Of a stretch of 12,665 nt of DNA, positions 1-6,926 are shown in pieces. The DNA is taken from contig DHIZ01000066.1 of assembly GCA_002404055.1 (NCBI GenBank), forward strand, positions 1 to 12,665, given 5' to 3'. How positions within the stretch are numbered: the first letter of the stretch is position 1; each line of letters opens with the position of its first letter. The stretch comes from Chloroflexi bacterium UBA4733 (lineage in GTDB: Bacteria > Chloroflexota > UBA4733). Below the pieces are notes generated by a model. The model was not told where the DNA came from, made no database searches, and saw nothing but the letters and a program-made list of their open reading frames with translations. The translations under genes and the position numbers were made by a program.

Positions 1-153
1 GCCAAGCCTGGGATGAGCGCCCCCGCGTCGCCAGCAGGCGCCCACTCACCACCGCATCCACAGCACCTCGACCAACCCCAGGTTCGTCCCAATCGGCACG
101 GTCTTCACCACCGCACACAACAACAGCACCACTCGGTACACTGCATCCGGCAT
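1..153 (-). pseudogene. 5' end of a decayed transposase-like gene (runs off the left edge)
   Basis: On the minus strand an ATG at 153 follows a strong ribosome site (GGAAGGAG, about 7 nt away). It opens a 35-residue frame (MPDAVYRVVLLLCAVVKT, then PIGTNLGL and VLWM) that stops at 46-48. Immediately after, another frame reads VSGRLLATRG, and a further one-base shift gives ALIPGL before the window edge. Read together with two frameshifts, the pieces form one continuous hydrophobic N-terminus. It resembles, from memory, the start of transposase-like proteins repeated in Chloroflexota genomes. The family assignment is recollection and cannot be verified here. The good ribosome site argues that this was once a functional start. 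The two indels in about 50 bases argue that it is now decayed, unless programmed frameshifting or sequence error is involved. Confidence 0.42.
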
Positions 154-273
154 CCGGCGGCTCCTTCCGGCGAGTCCCAGTCCTTACACCTGGACTCTAC
201 CGGACCACCGCCGCCGGTTCGCCGCCCCCTCCTCAGTTAGCGGAAACTAGAGAGGACGGGTAATGCTGGTCGA

Positions 274-990
274 TCACGTCGGGTTCCCCGTTTTGAGGAG
301 CAGCAACGTGGCGTCGATGAGGGTCACCATTGCTGCACTCCGCGCCGCCGCTTCGCCCAGGAAGAGGTCGTGCAAGCGTCGCGCCAACTCCGGCGTCACG
401 CCGCTCAGATCGTCCAGGTGCGCCCAGACGCTGCCACCGGGCGGCATGGGCCGGTCGTGGGCCGCCCACAGCCCTTCCAACAGCTTCCAGGAGGTCGTGC
501 TTGTCCAGTAAGCGGCTCGGAGCAGTTCGCCCGCTGCCAAGGCCGCTTGAATCTTGTCACGGGCGCTGTGCAACCAGTAGGTAATGTCCGCACGTTCCTT
601 TGGCGGCGTGCGATAGGCGGCATAGAGCGCGCGAGCCCGAGCGGCGAGGCGTAGCAGCCCGCCGGTGTCGTCACGGAGGATGCGCCCATCGAGATAGGTG
701 TAGACGCGCATCGGCTGCGCCGCCAACTGCTCCCATGCCGCCGCTTCGTTCTGATCGCTCCGTTCGACCAGAATGCCTTCACGACGCTCGCCACGGAACT
801 CTGTTGGCACGCCATCAGCGACCAGCACGACCAGATCGACATCGGAGCCGGGCAGGGCATCGCCGCGCGCCAGTGAGCCAGCGAGCAGCACGCCAGTGAC
901 GCGCGCATCGCGACCCAACTCCGCCAGCACCTCGCCGACCAACTGGCGGTGATGCGACGAAGCGACCCAGGCGAGGTCAGACAGCGTCAT
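274..990 (-). CDS. MNT-type nucleotidyltransferase-domain protein
   Basis: This 238-residue protein has a clear polymerase-beta-like nucleotidyltransferase motif near its N-terminus: GS at residues 38-39, then ARGDALPGSDVDL at 41-53. D50 and D52 are placed as the two metal-binding aspartates. Family members transfer a nucleotide to a small molecule such as an aminoglycoside or lincosamide, or to a protein or tRNA; the substrate here is unknown. The C-terminal half is helical (DKIQAALAAGELLRAAYW and following) and resembles the HEPN-like helical domain often fused to or paired with MNT domains. An upstream in-frame ATG at 1011 exists. I chose ATG 990 because it overlaps the stop of the 56-residue upstream gene as ATGA, which implies translational coupling. 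An antibiotic-modifying enzyme and an antitoxin-like MNT protein are both possible. The fold is confident, the role is not. Confidence 0.85.
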   Translation of the reverse strand: MTLSDLAWVASSHHRQLVGEVLAELGRDARVTGVLLAGSLARGDALPGSDVDLVVLVADGVPTEFRGERREGILVERSDQNEAAAWEQLAAQPMRVYTYLDGRILRDDTGGLLRLAARARALYAAYRTPPKERADITYWLHSARDKIQAALAAGELLRAAYWTSTTSWKLLEGLWAAHDRPMPPGGSVWAHLDDLSGVTPELARRLHDLFLGEAAARSAAMVTLIDATLLLLKTGNPT

Positions 991-1157
991 TGCCACGCGC
1001 CACCCTCCCATCCTTCCAGCGCGACATCGAACCGATACACCGCGCGGGTGGTGGCGACACGCGGCGTTCCCAGACTCCGGCAACGCCAGTCGATCAACCG
1101 GCCATCCTCCTGCCCGGTCGCACGGCGGAACACCTGCTCCTTGGTGCGCAGCTCCAT
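987..1157 (-). CDS. small protein of unknown function (56 aa), coupled to the nucleotidyltransferase
   Basis: I do not recognise this 56-residue protein. It starts MELRTKEQVF and ends EGWEGGAWQ. The start is supported by an AAAGGA ribosome site about 8 nt upstream. Its stop codon overlaps the nucleotidyltransferase start by ATGA, the usual arrangement for translationally coupled partners. The sequence is soluble-looking, with several Arg and Trp residues and a beta-rich second half (TTRAVYRFDVALEGW). There is no signal peptide, membrane segment or visible catalytic motif. A longer in-frame start at 1250 lacks a comparable ribosome site and would add a low-complexity leader. Its likely job is as a partner, modulator or substrate of the nucleotidyltransferase, which is inference from the overlap alone. 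Confidence 0.6.
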   Translation of the reverse strand: MELRTKEQVFRRATGQEDGRLIDWRCRSLGTPRVATTRAVYRFDVALEGWEGGAWQ

Positions 1158-1361
1158 CCGGTTCGTCCTTTCAACGTGGCGCAGCGGTAGAGTACCAGCC
1201 AGAGACACGGGTGAACCAGCGCCGCGCCGGGCGCTGAGGGAGTGGAGCATTCAGGCGGTGATACGCTCACGGGGTCGCGGCGCAACGGGCAGAGTGCCGC
1301 GCATCGCTGTCGGCGAGCGCTACCCGAGGTCCGCCCATCCCGCCGCAGTACTGGAAAGCGA

Positions 1362-2714
1362 ATGGTAGTGGACTCGCTGCCTACGTCACTGCCGCTTGCC
1401 CTGCCGGAGGGGCTGGTCCTGCGCTGGTCCAGCGTCGACGACACTGAGCGCATTGCCGACCTCATCGGCGCCGTCTATCGCAGCGGACCGCAGGCGCCGC
1501 CCAACGCCCACAGCATGGCACTCATCCGCCTGCTCATGCGCGGCGACCACCCGCTTATGACACCACGGGATTTCGCCCTGGTCGAAGACGTTGCCAGCGG
1601 ACGCATCGTGGCCTGCGCCTGCCTCTGGCGGCAGACCTGGACGTATGGCGGCGTGCCATTCCCCATCGGACGGACGGAGGAGGTCGCCAGCGATCCCGAC
1701 TATCGCCATCGCGGCCTCATCCGCGCCATCTTCCGTGCGCTGCACCAGCGCAGTGAGAGCCGTGGTGACGCCCTCCAGGCGATCAGCGGCATCCGCTACT
1801 TCTACCGCCAGTTCGGCTACGAGTACGCCCTTGATCGTGGCGGCGCCTTGGAGTGTCCGCTGGATACCCTGCCGGCGGCGCCGGACCAACGGAACGCGTT
1901 CACGCTGCGGCCGGCCAGGGAAGCAGACCTGCCGCATATCCTCGCCGCCTACGCTGGTGTCCGGGCGCGCGGGCTCGTCGCCGCGCTGCCAGACGCTGCC
2001 TGGTGGCGGCACAAACGTGCCACCGGCGAGGTCCCAGGTCAGCAAGGTCGGTTGCTGGCCATCATCGATCACACCTCCGCCGTGCGCGGCTACGTCGAGC
2101 TCATACCCTTCCGCGTCGGACCGACGGTGGGCATCCGGCAGGCCGAGCTGGTCGAAGGAACGGCGTGGGCGGAGGTTGCCGCCCCGCTCTTGCAGGCGCT
2201 GCGCGATCTGGCGCCGACCCTGCCAACGCAGCAGGTGCAGGAGCCGGCCAGGAGCCTGACCTTCGTGCTCAGTCCTGACCATCCCCTCGCCACGATCCTC
2301 GCAGAGACCATGGCCACGCGCGTCTACCCGCCGTCCGCCTGGTACGTCCGGGTGCCGGACCTGCCGCGCTTCTTGCTACATATCAGATCGGTGTTGGAGC
2401 ATCGCCTGGCTCGCTCGATTTTCTCCGGCTACAACGGCGACCTGACCCTCGACTTCTACCGTGGCGGACTGCGCCTCACATTTGTGCAAGGATCGCTCGT
2501 CACGGCTGGGGGATGGCAGCGCCCAGCGTGGGGTGGGCAGGAGCAGGCAGAGGCGGCCTTTCCGCCCGGCATCTTCCTGCAGTTGCTCTTCGGCTATCGC
2601 CGTCTGGATCAGTTGCGCGCTGCGTATCCCGACGTCTGGTACCGCGACGATGCCGACGTGCTCTTGCAAACGCTCTTCCCACCGGCACCGTCGTTTGTTC
2701 TGCCGCTCGATTGA
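1362..2714 (+). CDS. GNAT family N-acetyltransferase, Eis-like
   Basis: This 450-residue protein has the architecture of the Eis family: two GNAT folds followed by a sterol-carrier-like C-terminal domain. The N-terminal GNAT domain (about 18-160) carries the acetyl-CoA loop in the stretch VASDPDYRHRGLIRAIF (108-124) and the FYRQFGYEYAL element (147-157). A second, degenerate GNAT-like domain begins near FTLRPAREADLPHI. The C-terminal part (LTLDFYRGGLRLTF, then YPDVW and the ending LLQTLFPPAPSFVLPLD) matches the Eis C-terminal pattern. Such enzymes acetylate amines, for example aminoglycosides or protein lysines; the substrate here is unknown. An ATG at 1242 is also open, but ATG 1362 has GGAA upstream and begins just before the conserved domain. 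The gene appears to be a single-gene unit. The facing small gene on the minus strand starts about 200 bp upstream. Confidence 0.88.
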   Translation: MVVDSLPTSLPLALPEGLVLRWSSVDDTERIADLIGAVYRSGPQAPPNAHSMALIRLLMRGDHPLMTPRDFALVEDVASGRIVACACLWRQTWTYGGVPFPIGRTEEVASDPDYRHRGLIRAIFRALHQRSESRGDALQAISGIRYFYRQFGYEYALDRGGALECPLDTLPAAPDQRNAFTLRPAREADLPHILAAYAGVRARGLVAALPDAAWWRHKRATGEVPGQQGRLLAIIDHTSAVRGYVELIPFRVGPTVGIRQAELVEGTAWAEVAAPLLQALRDLAPTLPTQQVQEPARSLTFVLSPDHPLATILAETMATRVYPPSAWYVRVPDLPRFLLHIRSVLEHRLARSIFSGYNGDLTLDFYRGGLRLTFVQGSLVTAGGWQRPAWGGQEQAEAAFPPGIFLQLLFGYRRLDQLRAAYPDVWYRDDADVLLQTLFPPAPSFVLPLD

Positions 2715-2734
2715 CGCCCGCCAGTGCAACCTCT

Positions 2735-2749
2735 GGCCCGTCAAGGGCC
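2735..2749 (+). terminator. weak hairpin after the acetyltransferase gene
   Basis: GGCCC-gtcaa-GGGCC lies about 20 nt after the acetyltransferase stop. It is a 5-bp GC stem with a 5-nt loop. There is no following T tract, so it is at best a weak or factor-assisted terminator. Confidence 0.25.
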
Positions 2750-2944
2750 GATACAGATCTGAGGGAACGACGACGCCTGGTGTGGCGGCATCGGCGGTCA
2801 TCGCAGAAACGGAGAACGTCGTTCCGCCATATCTCGTCACCGCTTCTGTTGCTCTTGGCCGACGGTCTCCTGCATACGGGCTGGCTCGGACGCTCCGGCA
2901 GCGCCGCGCGCGGTTGGCGGCACTGAGGAACCGCCCCTGGCCTC

Positions 2945-2973
2945 TTGCAGTCTCGTGGCGCCTCCGGTACACT
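2945..2973 (+). promoter_or_regulatory. sigma-70 type promoter for the HAAS-PadR pair
   Basis: TTGCAG (2945-2950) and TACACT (2968-2973) are separated by exactly 17 nt. This is a good match to the housekeeping consensus and stands out in GC-rich surroundings. Transcription would start near 2980, giving a leader of about 25 nt before the GAGAGG ribosome site and the ATG at 3004. As PadR proteins often repress their own operon, the operator may overlap this promoter; no clear dyad was identified. Confidence 0.6.
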
Positions 2974-3003
2974 ATGTCGCATCGAGATGTAGAGAGGTCG
3001 CCA

Positions 3004-3738
3004 ATGACCGAGTTCGACCGCTACCTGGAGCGCCTCCAACAACGCGCCGGCCTCACGCTCAGCGTGGATGCCGAGCGCGAACTGCGCGCCCATTTCGAGG
3101 AGGCCGTCGCCGGCCAGCGCCGGGCCGGGCGCAGCCTGCGGGAGGCCGAACTGGCGGCGCTGGACGAACTCGGCAAGCCAGAGGTGGTCGCGGCTGCCTT
3201 CCGGGCCGAACGGCGCGTCATCCGTCGCTTCGCCGGCGGTCCGGGCGTGCTCGTCCTTGATTTCGCGCGGCAGGCCCGGCTGTTTCTGGCAGCGGCGGCT
3301 CTCACCGCTGCCCTCGGGGCGCTCGCCGGGCGGGCTGCCCCGCCGACATATACCGTACGTGTGCCCCTCTCCGTCTTGATCAAGATGGACTACGGCAGCG
3401 AGCTGGGGGCGCGGACCGCGCTTACCCAGGTGCAGTTCGATACGCCCCTGCCGGTCTACCTGCGCTGGACACCGCAGCCAGTGATCGAGGTCAGCAATCC
3501 AGACCAGGCGACAGCGGTGGCAGCGGCCCAGCAGGCGACGGACGAGACGACTCGCCAGTTCCCCCTCTACTTCCAGCGGACGCTCTACGGGAGGGGCGAC
3601 ACGAAGGCGGTGGCCATCCCGGGGACGCTACAGGTTGAGACGAGCTACCCGATCCTACCTGGTGCTGCCGGCGGCGCCGTCCTCGGCGTGGGCGGGATCG
3701 CGGCGCTCACGATCCTACGCAAGCGGCACCGGCGATGA
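3004..3738 (+). CDS. HAAS-domain membrane protein, PadR partner
   Basis: This 244-residue protein has an N-terminal helical domain (about 1-75) of the HAAS/DUF1700 type. It contains repeated amphipathic helices and the element AALDELGKPEVVAAAF (51-66). A hydrophobic segment at about 91-109 (LFLAAAALTAALGALAG) is followed by an extracytoplasmic region of about 105 residues. A second hydrophobic segment (PGAAGGAVLGVGGIAALTI) precedes a short basic tail, RKRHRR. HAAS proteins are typically encoded next to PadR-type regulators and are thought to link a membrane signal to them; the exact role of this one is unknown. The ATG at 3004 is preferred to the longer open frame because of the GAGAGG site and the promoter upstream. 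Its stop overlaps the PadR start as ATGA, so the two are probably translated together. The extracytoplasmic part was not matched to any known domain. Confidence 0.75.
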   Translation: MTEFDRYLERLQQRAGLTLSVDAERELRAHFEEAVAGQRRAGRSLREAELAALDELGKPEVVAAAFRAERRVIRRFAGGPGVLVLDFARQARLFLAAAALTAALGALAGRAAPPTYTVRVPLSVLIKMDYGSELGARTALTQVQFDTPLPVYLRWTPQPVIEVSNPDQATAVAAAQQATDETTRQFPLYFQRTLYGRGDTKAVAIPGTLQVETSYPILPGAAGGAVLGVGGIAALTILRKRHRR

Positions 3739-4085
3739 GGAGGGTGCGCGCCGAGTTGCTCAAGGGCACGACGCCGGGACTGGTGCTGGCGCTGCTGGCC
3801 GAGCGGCCGATGCACGGCTACGATCTGGCGAAAGAGATCGAGGCGCGCAGCGCCGGGGCCTTGGCGCCGGGACAAGGGACGCTCTACCCGCTCCTGCACC
3901 GCCTGGAGCGCGAGGGGCTGATCGCCGGCAGTTGGGAGGCACGGCAGGGCGGACCGGAGCGACGGGTGTACCGCCTCTCGCCGGACGGCGCCGCCGCGCT
4001 CGCTGGGTGGCGGGTGGAGTGGGCCACCTTCACCCGGGTGATCGGACGGTTCCTGGCTCCAGCGGAGAACGGAGCGCCGGCCTAA
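3735..4085 (+). CDS. PadR family transcriptional regulator
   Basis: This 116-residue winged-helix repressor is of the short PadR class. The family pattern is clear: GLVLALLAERPMHGYDLAKEIE (about 15-36), the spacer ending in GTLYPLLHRLEREGLI, the wing with GGPERRVYRLSPDGAAAL, and a short helical tail for dimerisation. PadR proteins bind their own promoter and respond to small ligands or stress. The gene overlaps the preceding HAAS gene by 4 bases, so a two-gene operon under the promoter at 2945-2973 is likely. Downstream, 52 bp separate it from the convergent UxuA-family gene. No effector transporter gene is adjacent, which makes the membrane HAAS protein its most likely functional partner. 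Confidence 0.92.
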   Translation: MRRVRAELLKGTTPGLVLALLAERPMHGYDLAKEIEARSAGALAPGQGTLYPLLHRLEREGLIAGSWEARQGGPERRVYRLSPDGAAALAGWRVEWATFTRVIGRFLAPAENGAPA

Positions 4086-4137
4086 CACCACTTGAGGGTG
4101 GGGACGATCGGCCGCTCGTGCCGTCGCGCCGGACGCC

Positions 4138-5175
4138 TCACGCCAGCGCCTCCAGCAACCCCTGCATGTAGCCAATGGCGTGGGCGCGGCCACGGTGGCC
4201 ATACGGTGAATCGCCAACCATGTTCGGCACGTGGTCGTCGAGCAGGAAGCCGGTAAAGCCTGCCTGCTGGAGGGCGCGCATGGCCTTGAACGGGCGGTAG
4301 TTACCCTCCCCGATGAAACATTCGGCGAAGTTGTCGGCCGTGCCTTTCACGTCGCGGAAGTGGACGTAGAGAATCTTGCCGCGGCTGCCGAAGTAGTCGA
4401 TGGCCTGCAAGACGCTCGGTTCCCCGCCCATCTCCGACCAGCAGCCCAGGCAGAGGTCCAGCCCCCAGGCGTCGCTATCGGCGATCTCCATTGCCCGCCG
4501 GAAGCCCCCGAAGTTGCGGAAAAGGCGGGCCACGCCGCCGAGTGAGGCAACCGGTGGGTCGTCTGGGTGCAGGGCCAGCTTTACGCCGGCCTCCTCCGCC
4601 ACCGGCATGACGGCCTTGCTGAAATAGGTGTAGTTCGCCCACATCTGGTCGTCGCTCAGTTGCCGCTCAGCGACGGGAACGAGGCCGCGGGCGTCGAAGG
4701 GATCATCGCTGCCGGAGCTGCTGCTGCGGGCAACCAGCACCTCCCGCTGGCGGTCGGCCTGGGCCTTGGCCAGCTCAAACATCGTCACCAGCGCGCCGCC
4801 ACGCCCCACCGGCGCTCGGTCGGTGCGCCAGACGGAGTTCGGCATGAAGTGGTACCCGAGGATGGGGATGCCGGCCCGGCCGACGTTGCGGATGGTGGCC
4901 TGGTAGTGCTCAAGCTGCTCGTCGCGCCCCGGCAAGCCCAACATCACCTTGTCATAAAAGTAGAGCGGCACATTCTCAATAGCTTCCAGGCGCAACCCGT
5001 ATTGCTCGGCGCGCTGGCGCAAGGCCAGCAGGTCGGCCACTTCCCAACGCTGCCGACCCGGCAACTGCGGCGTGTTGACCTGCACGCCACCCACACCGAT
5101 CTGCTGGGCGAACGTCAGGATCTCGTCGGTCAGTTGGCTGACCTGCCCCACCGCCACGCGCATCTGTTCTGCCAT
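4138..5175 (-). CDS. UxuA-family protein (mannonate dehydratase / TIM-barrel isomerase-like), copy 1
   Basis: This 345-residue TIM-barrel protein is of the mannonate dehydratase family. It shows LGLPGRDEQ at 79-87, LALHPDDPP at 200-208, CLGCWSEMGG from C242, VHFRDVKG at 271-278 and DDHVPNM at 313-319. H203, C242, H272 and the D/H pair near 313-315 are placed like the metal ligands and active-site residues of UxuA. Canonical UxuA converts D-mannonate to 2-keto-3-deoxygluconate with Mn2+ in hexuronate breakdown. No other uronate genes (uxaC, kdgK, kdgA) are in the window, so the true substrate could be another sugar acid. The start at 5175 is set by AAGGAGGT just upstream (5179-5186); a longer open frame to 5280 has no such site. 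The paralogue at 11175-12152 differs strongly. The insert at about 140-165 (ARSSSSGSDD) is not present in the same form in the paralogue. Confidence 0.85.
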   Translation of the reverse strand: MAEQMRVAVGQVSQLTDEILTFAQQIGVGGVQVNTPQLPGRQRWEVADLLALRQRAEQYGLRLEAIENVPLYFYDKVMLGLPGRDEQLEHYQATIRNVGRAGIPILGYHFMPNSVWRTDRAPVGRGGALVTMFELAKAQADRQREVLVARSSSSGSDDPFDARGLVPVAERQLSDDQMWANYTYFSKAVMPVAEEAGVKLALHPDDPPVASLGGVARLFRNFGGFRRAMEIADSDAWGLDLCLGCWSEMGGEPSVLQAIDYFGSRGKILYVHFRDVKGTADNFAECFIGEGNYRPFKAMRALQQAGFTGFLLDDHVPNMVGDSPYGHRGRAHAIGYMQGLLEALA

Positions 5176-5199
5176 TCGACCTCCTTGAATCGCCGCTAC

Positions 5200-5238
5200 A
5201 CTGTATTGCCACCCACTCGGGGTGCAGAAAGGACTGTA
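5200..5238 (-). promoter_or_regulatory. possible -10 elements for the copy-1 UxuA-family gene
   Basis: On the minus strand two TACAGT hexamers lie 25 and 58 nt upstream of the ATG (complements at 5200-5205 and 5233-5238). Either could be a -10 box. The farther one has TTGCCC upstream, but with a 19-nt spacer. Both assignments are weak. Confidence 0.28.
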
Positions 5239-5344
5239 CACCAAACGGGACGACAGGGGGCAAACACCGTCGTCGCACATGTCGATCGAAATACGACGGC
5301 GCTGACAAGACCGGGTTGGTCATGCCCCAAGCCCGGGGTGTCGT

Positions 5345-5445
5345 GTCCCCCAAGGTCTTGCGCCGGATGCTTGGACCTCCCGGCGACTGAAGTCGCCGGG
5401 CGCGGCGCCGCCGTTAGCAAGCAGATCGCGCAAAACCTTGGGGAC
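5345..5445. repeat. extended palindromic (REP-like) element
   Basis: A perfect 22-nt palindrome, CCCGGCGACT-GA-AGTCGCCGGG (5379-5400), sits between outer arms 5345-5363 and 5428-5445. The outer arms are near-perfect inverted copies, reading GTCCCC(C)AAGGT-TTGCGC with one bulge and one mismatch. The whole about 100-nt block can fold into a long hairpin. It lies in the 328-bp divergent region between the copy-1 UxuA-family gene and the HigA-like gene. It looks like a dispersed palindromic repeat rather than a simple operator. It could still act as a shared terminator or antiterminator, or as an mRNA end for upstream-reading transcripts. Confidence 0.6.
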
Positions 5446-5503
5446 ATCCCCGTGCCCGTCGCTGCTTGCAATCGACTTCGCAATCAGCGAAGATGGAGGG
5501 AGA

Positions 5504-6016
5504 ATGGACGCTATCATGTCCCCTGGTTTTGATCCTGGCGAGTATGTGCGCCTCGTTGCGGTGTTTCCCCCCGTCAAGATTCGTGATCATGTCCAGGCTG
5601 AGGCAACGGAGGCACGCATCGAAGCACTCCTTGCTCAGCCGGAGAACAGCGAGGCGGAACGCGCCTATCTGGACCTGCTCAGCGACCTTTTGGCGGATTG
5701 GGAAGACATCCAGGTGGTTATTCCCGACATCGATGGCGGTGAGTTAGTGAAGATCCTCCTCAAGGAACGGGACCTGCGGCAGCGCGACCTGGTGGGGGTG
5801 TTCCCTACCGAATCGATCATTTCAGAAGTGCTGACCGGGCGCCGCGAACTGAGCCGCGACCACATTGCGGGACTCGCCGGCTTCTTCCACGTCTCGCCCG
5901 CCGTCTTCTTCCCGGCGCAGACGGGCCGATCAGCACGCACACGCGGGGCCGACCATCTCTTGGCCCCCAATCGGCAGGATCAAGCAACCGAGCAGGTGGC
6001 GACGAGGCGCTCGTGA
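5504..6016 (+). CDS. HigA-like antitoxin / HTH regulator, no toxin seen
   Basis: This 170-residue protein has the long HigA-like layout. An N-terminal helical part carries the acidic stretch AYLDLLSDLLADWED (54-68) and VVIPD. A Cro/C1-type helix-turn-helix follows (about 80-140): LVKILLKERDLRQRDL, then SIISEVLTGRRELSRDHIAGLAGFFHVSPAVFF. Such proteins neutralise a RelE/HigB-type ribonuclease and repress their own operon. No RelE-fold gene was found immediately upstream or downstream, so this is an orphan or the toxin was lost. ATG 5504 is preferred because GGAGGG (5495-5500) lies just before it. ATG 5516 is a second possibility, and a longer frame from 5438 would run into the palindromic element. 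The tail after 140 is Arg-rich and poorly conserved-looking. The stop overlaps the next ATG as TGATG. Confidence 0.75.
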   Translation: MDAIMSPGFDPGEYVRLVAVFPPVKIRDHVQAEATEARIEALLAQPENSEAERAYLDLLSDLLADWEDIQVVIPDIDGGELVKILLKERDLRQRDLVGVFPTESIISEVLTGRRELSRDHIAGLAGFFHVSPAVFFPAQTGRSARTRGADHLLAPNRQDQATEQVATRRS

Positions 6017-6171
6017 TGGACGATGCGCAGCGGCCAACTGGCGCCGCATTGACACACGCTGGCCTGACCCTCACCCTCTGGCGCCGCTCTCGCTGGCACT
6101 GGCCGTTGCGGCGGCGCCGCGCCAGCCGCGGCGACACCTTATGCTGCCCCCACCCATTCGGAAGGAGATGA
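6016..6171 (+). CDS. doubtful 51-residue basic reading frame downstream of the HigA-like gene
   Basis: The frame starts at an ATG overlapping the antitoxin stop (TGATG) and ends in a TGA overlapping another ATG (ATGA at 6168). Both are junctions typical of coupled genes. The product would be 51 residues, beginning MDDAQRPTGAALTHAGL and ending in a strongly Arg/Trp-rich half (LWRRSRWHWPLRRRR). It resembles no family I know. The composition could also be what random GC-rich sequence encodes. Kept only because of the junctions. Confidence 0.27.
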   Translation: MDDAQRPTGAALTHAGLTLTLWRRSRWHWPLRRRRASRGDTLCCPHPFGRR

Positions 6172-6638
6172 GGCGACGGAGATCACTGATCTGGCGCGGT
6201 TTCTCCTTGAAGCGAGCCGGCGCGGGTACGCCGCCGGTCGCTCGGCATCAAAAGTTCGGGAAGCGGATCGGTCGACAACCATCACCTATGCATCGGCTAA
6301 CTGGCGGTTCCAGGACAACTACTTTGGGGGGGGAACCCTATGGCGGGAGGGCCATCGTGTTCTGGAAGGGGAGGCCCGTCTGGATCGCCGTCTATTACGG
6401 GCGCATTGCCGACCCCGCCGTGCCTGTCCAGCCGATCTACACATTCTTGCAGCAAGCGTTGCTGCTGGCTCCGGTAGCGTGCCCGTTTCGGGGTCCGGCA
6501 GAGTTCGCTGACGCCGCCTTCACCTATCGGAACACCTGGCGTGGAGACGTTGAGGCGTTTGCCGGAGAAGAAGCCGTGTACCAGGAGGGCGAGCGCGTGT
6601 ACACAGGGAGCTATGCGGGCGGCCTGGTTGATCGTTGA
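6168..6638 (+). pseudogene. DUF5680-like gene broken by frameshift at a run of eight G
   Basis: The protein is split over two frames. Frame one reads EITDLARFLLEASRRGYAAG and later FQDNYFGG, ending at a G8 tract (6326-6333). With one G removed the reading continues as EPYGGRAIVFWKGRPVWIAVYYGR, followed by TFLQQALLLAPVACPFRGP, a Y-rich segment, GDVEAFAGEEAVY and GSYAGGLVDR. Joined, this gives the layout of DUF5680 proteins, which are small and of unknown function. The N-terminal frame has no ATG, GTG or TTG start of its own. The ATG at 6168 is in the frame of the C-terminal part, so a second compensating shift near 6170-6178 would be needed. The gene may therefore be decayed, contain sequencing error in the G run, or be switched by slippage of the tract. 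The stop at 6638 is intact. Confidence 0.6.
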
Positions 6639-6926
6639 GCCGGAGATTAGTCGACGGCGCCAAATACCTCCTCCCGTTCACTCTTCACGAGGCTCGCTCA
6701 GCGCGAAATTGCATGCTGATTTCAGGCGACGCCACTCCGTGGAGGGAAACGGAAAGGATCAGCCCCAGTCCGTCCGGCGACGAGTGATGGGATACCCTCC
6801 ATTCGACGCGGAGGCCGGGATCTCAGCACAGGATGCTGCCTCGCGGTCAATGCGCTACAGTATAGGCAGGTGGGTCGGCGCGCCTGAGCGGCTGACGGCC
6901 CGGACGACGTGCCAAAGGAGGTGAAC
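6639..6926. other. 288-bp intergenic region before the selenoprotein candidate
   Basis: No gene was seen. A TACAGTATAGG stretch (6856-6866) could hold a -10 element about 65 nt upstream of the next start, but no matching -35 hexamer was found at the usual distance. Confidence 0.3.
6914..6921 (+). promoter_or_regulatory. strong ribosome binding site that fixes the selenoprotein start
   Basis: AAAGGAGG at 6914-6921 lies 5 nt before the GTG at 6927. This makes 6927 the best start and excludes the earlier GTG at 6909, which lies upstream of the site. Confidence 0.75.

Noticed and set aside
1177..1200. tRNA-like stretch (TGGCGCAGCGGTAGAG) between divergent genes
   Set aside because: It resembles a tRNA D-arm, but the D-stem has a mismatch, and no acceptor stem, anticodon arm or T-arm of the right spacing follows. 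Probably chance or an old fragment.
1386..2282. Open frame of 298 codons on the minus strand over the acetyltransferase gene
   Set aside because: It is the complement of a well-supported coding frame, with low-complexity composition and no start signal.
2715..2944. Extension of the HAAS gene upstream of 3004, or a separate gene in this gap
   Set aside because: The open frame continues, but it lies upstream of the promoter and ribosome site and reads as low-quality peptide. No domain was seen on either strand.
4567..5532. Open frame of 321 codons on the plus strand over the copy-1 UxuA-family gene
   Set aside because: It is antisense to a well-supported gene and crosses the palindromic element. 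No ribosome site or recognisable motif was seen.
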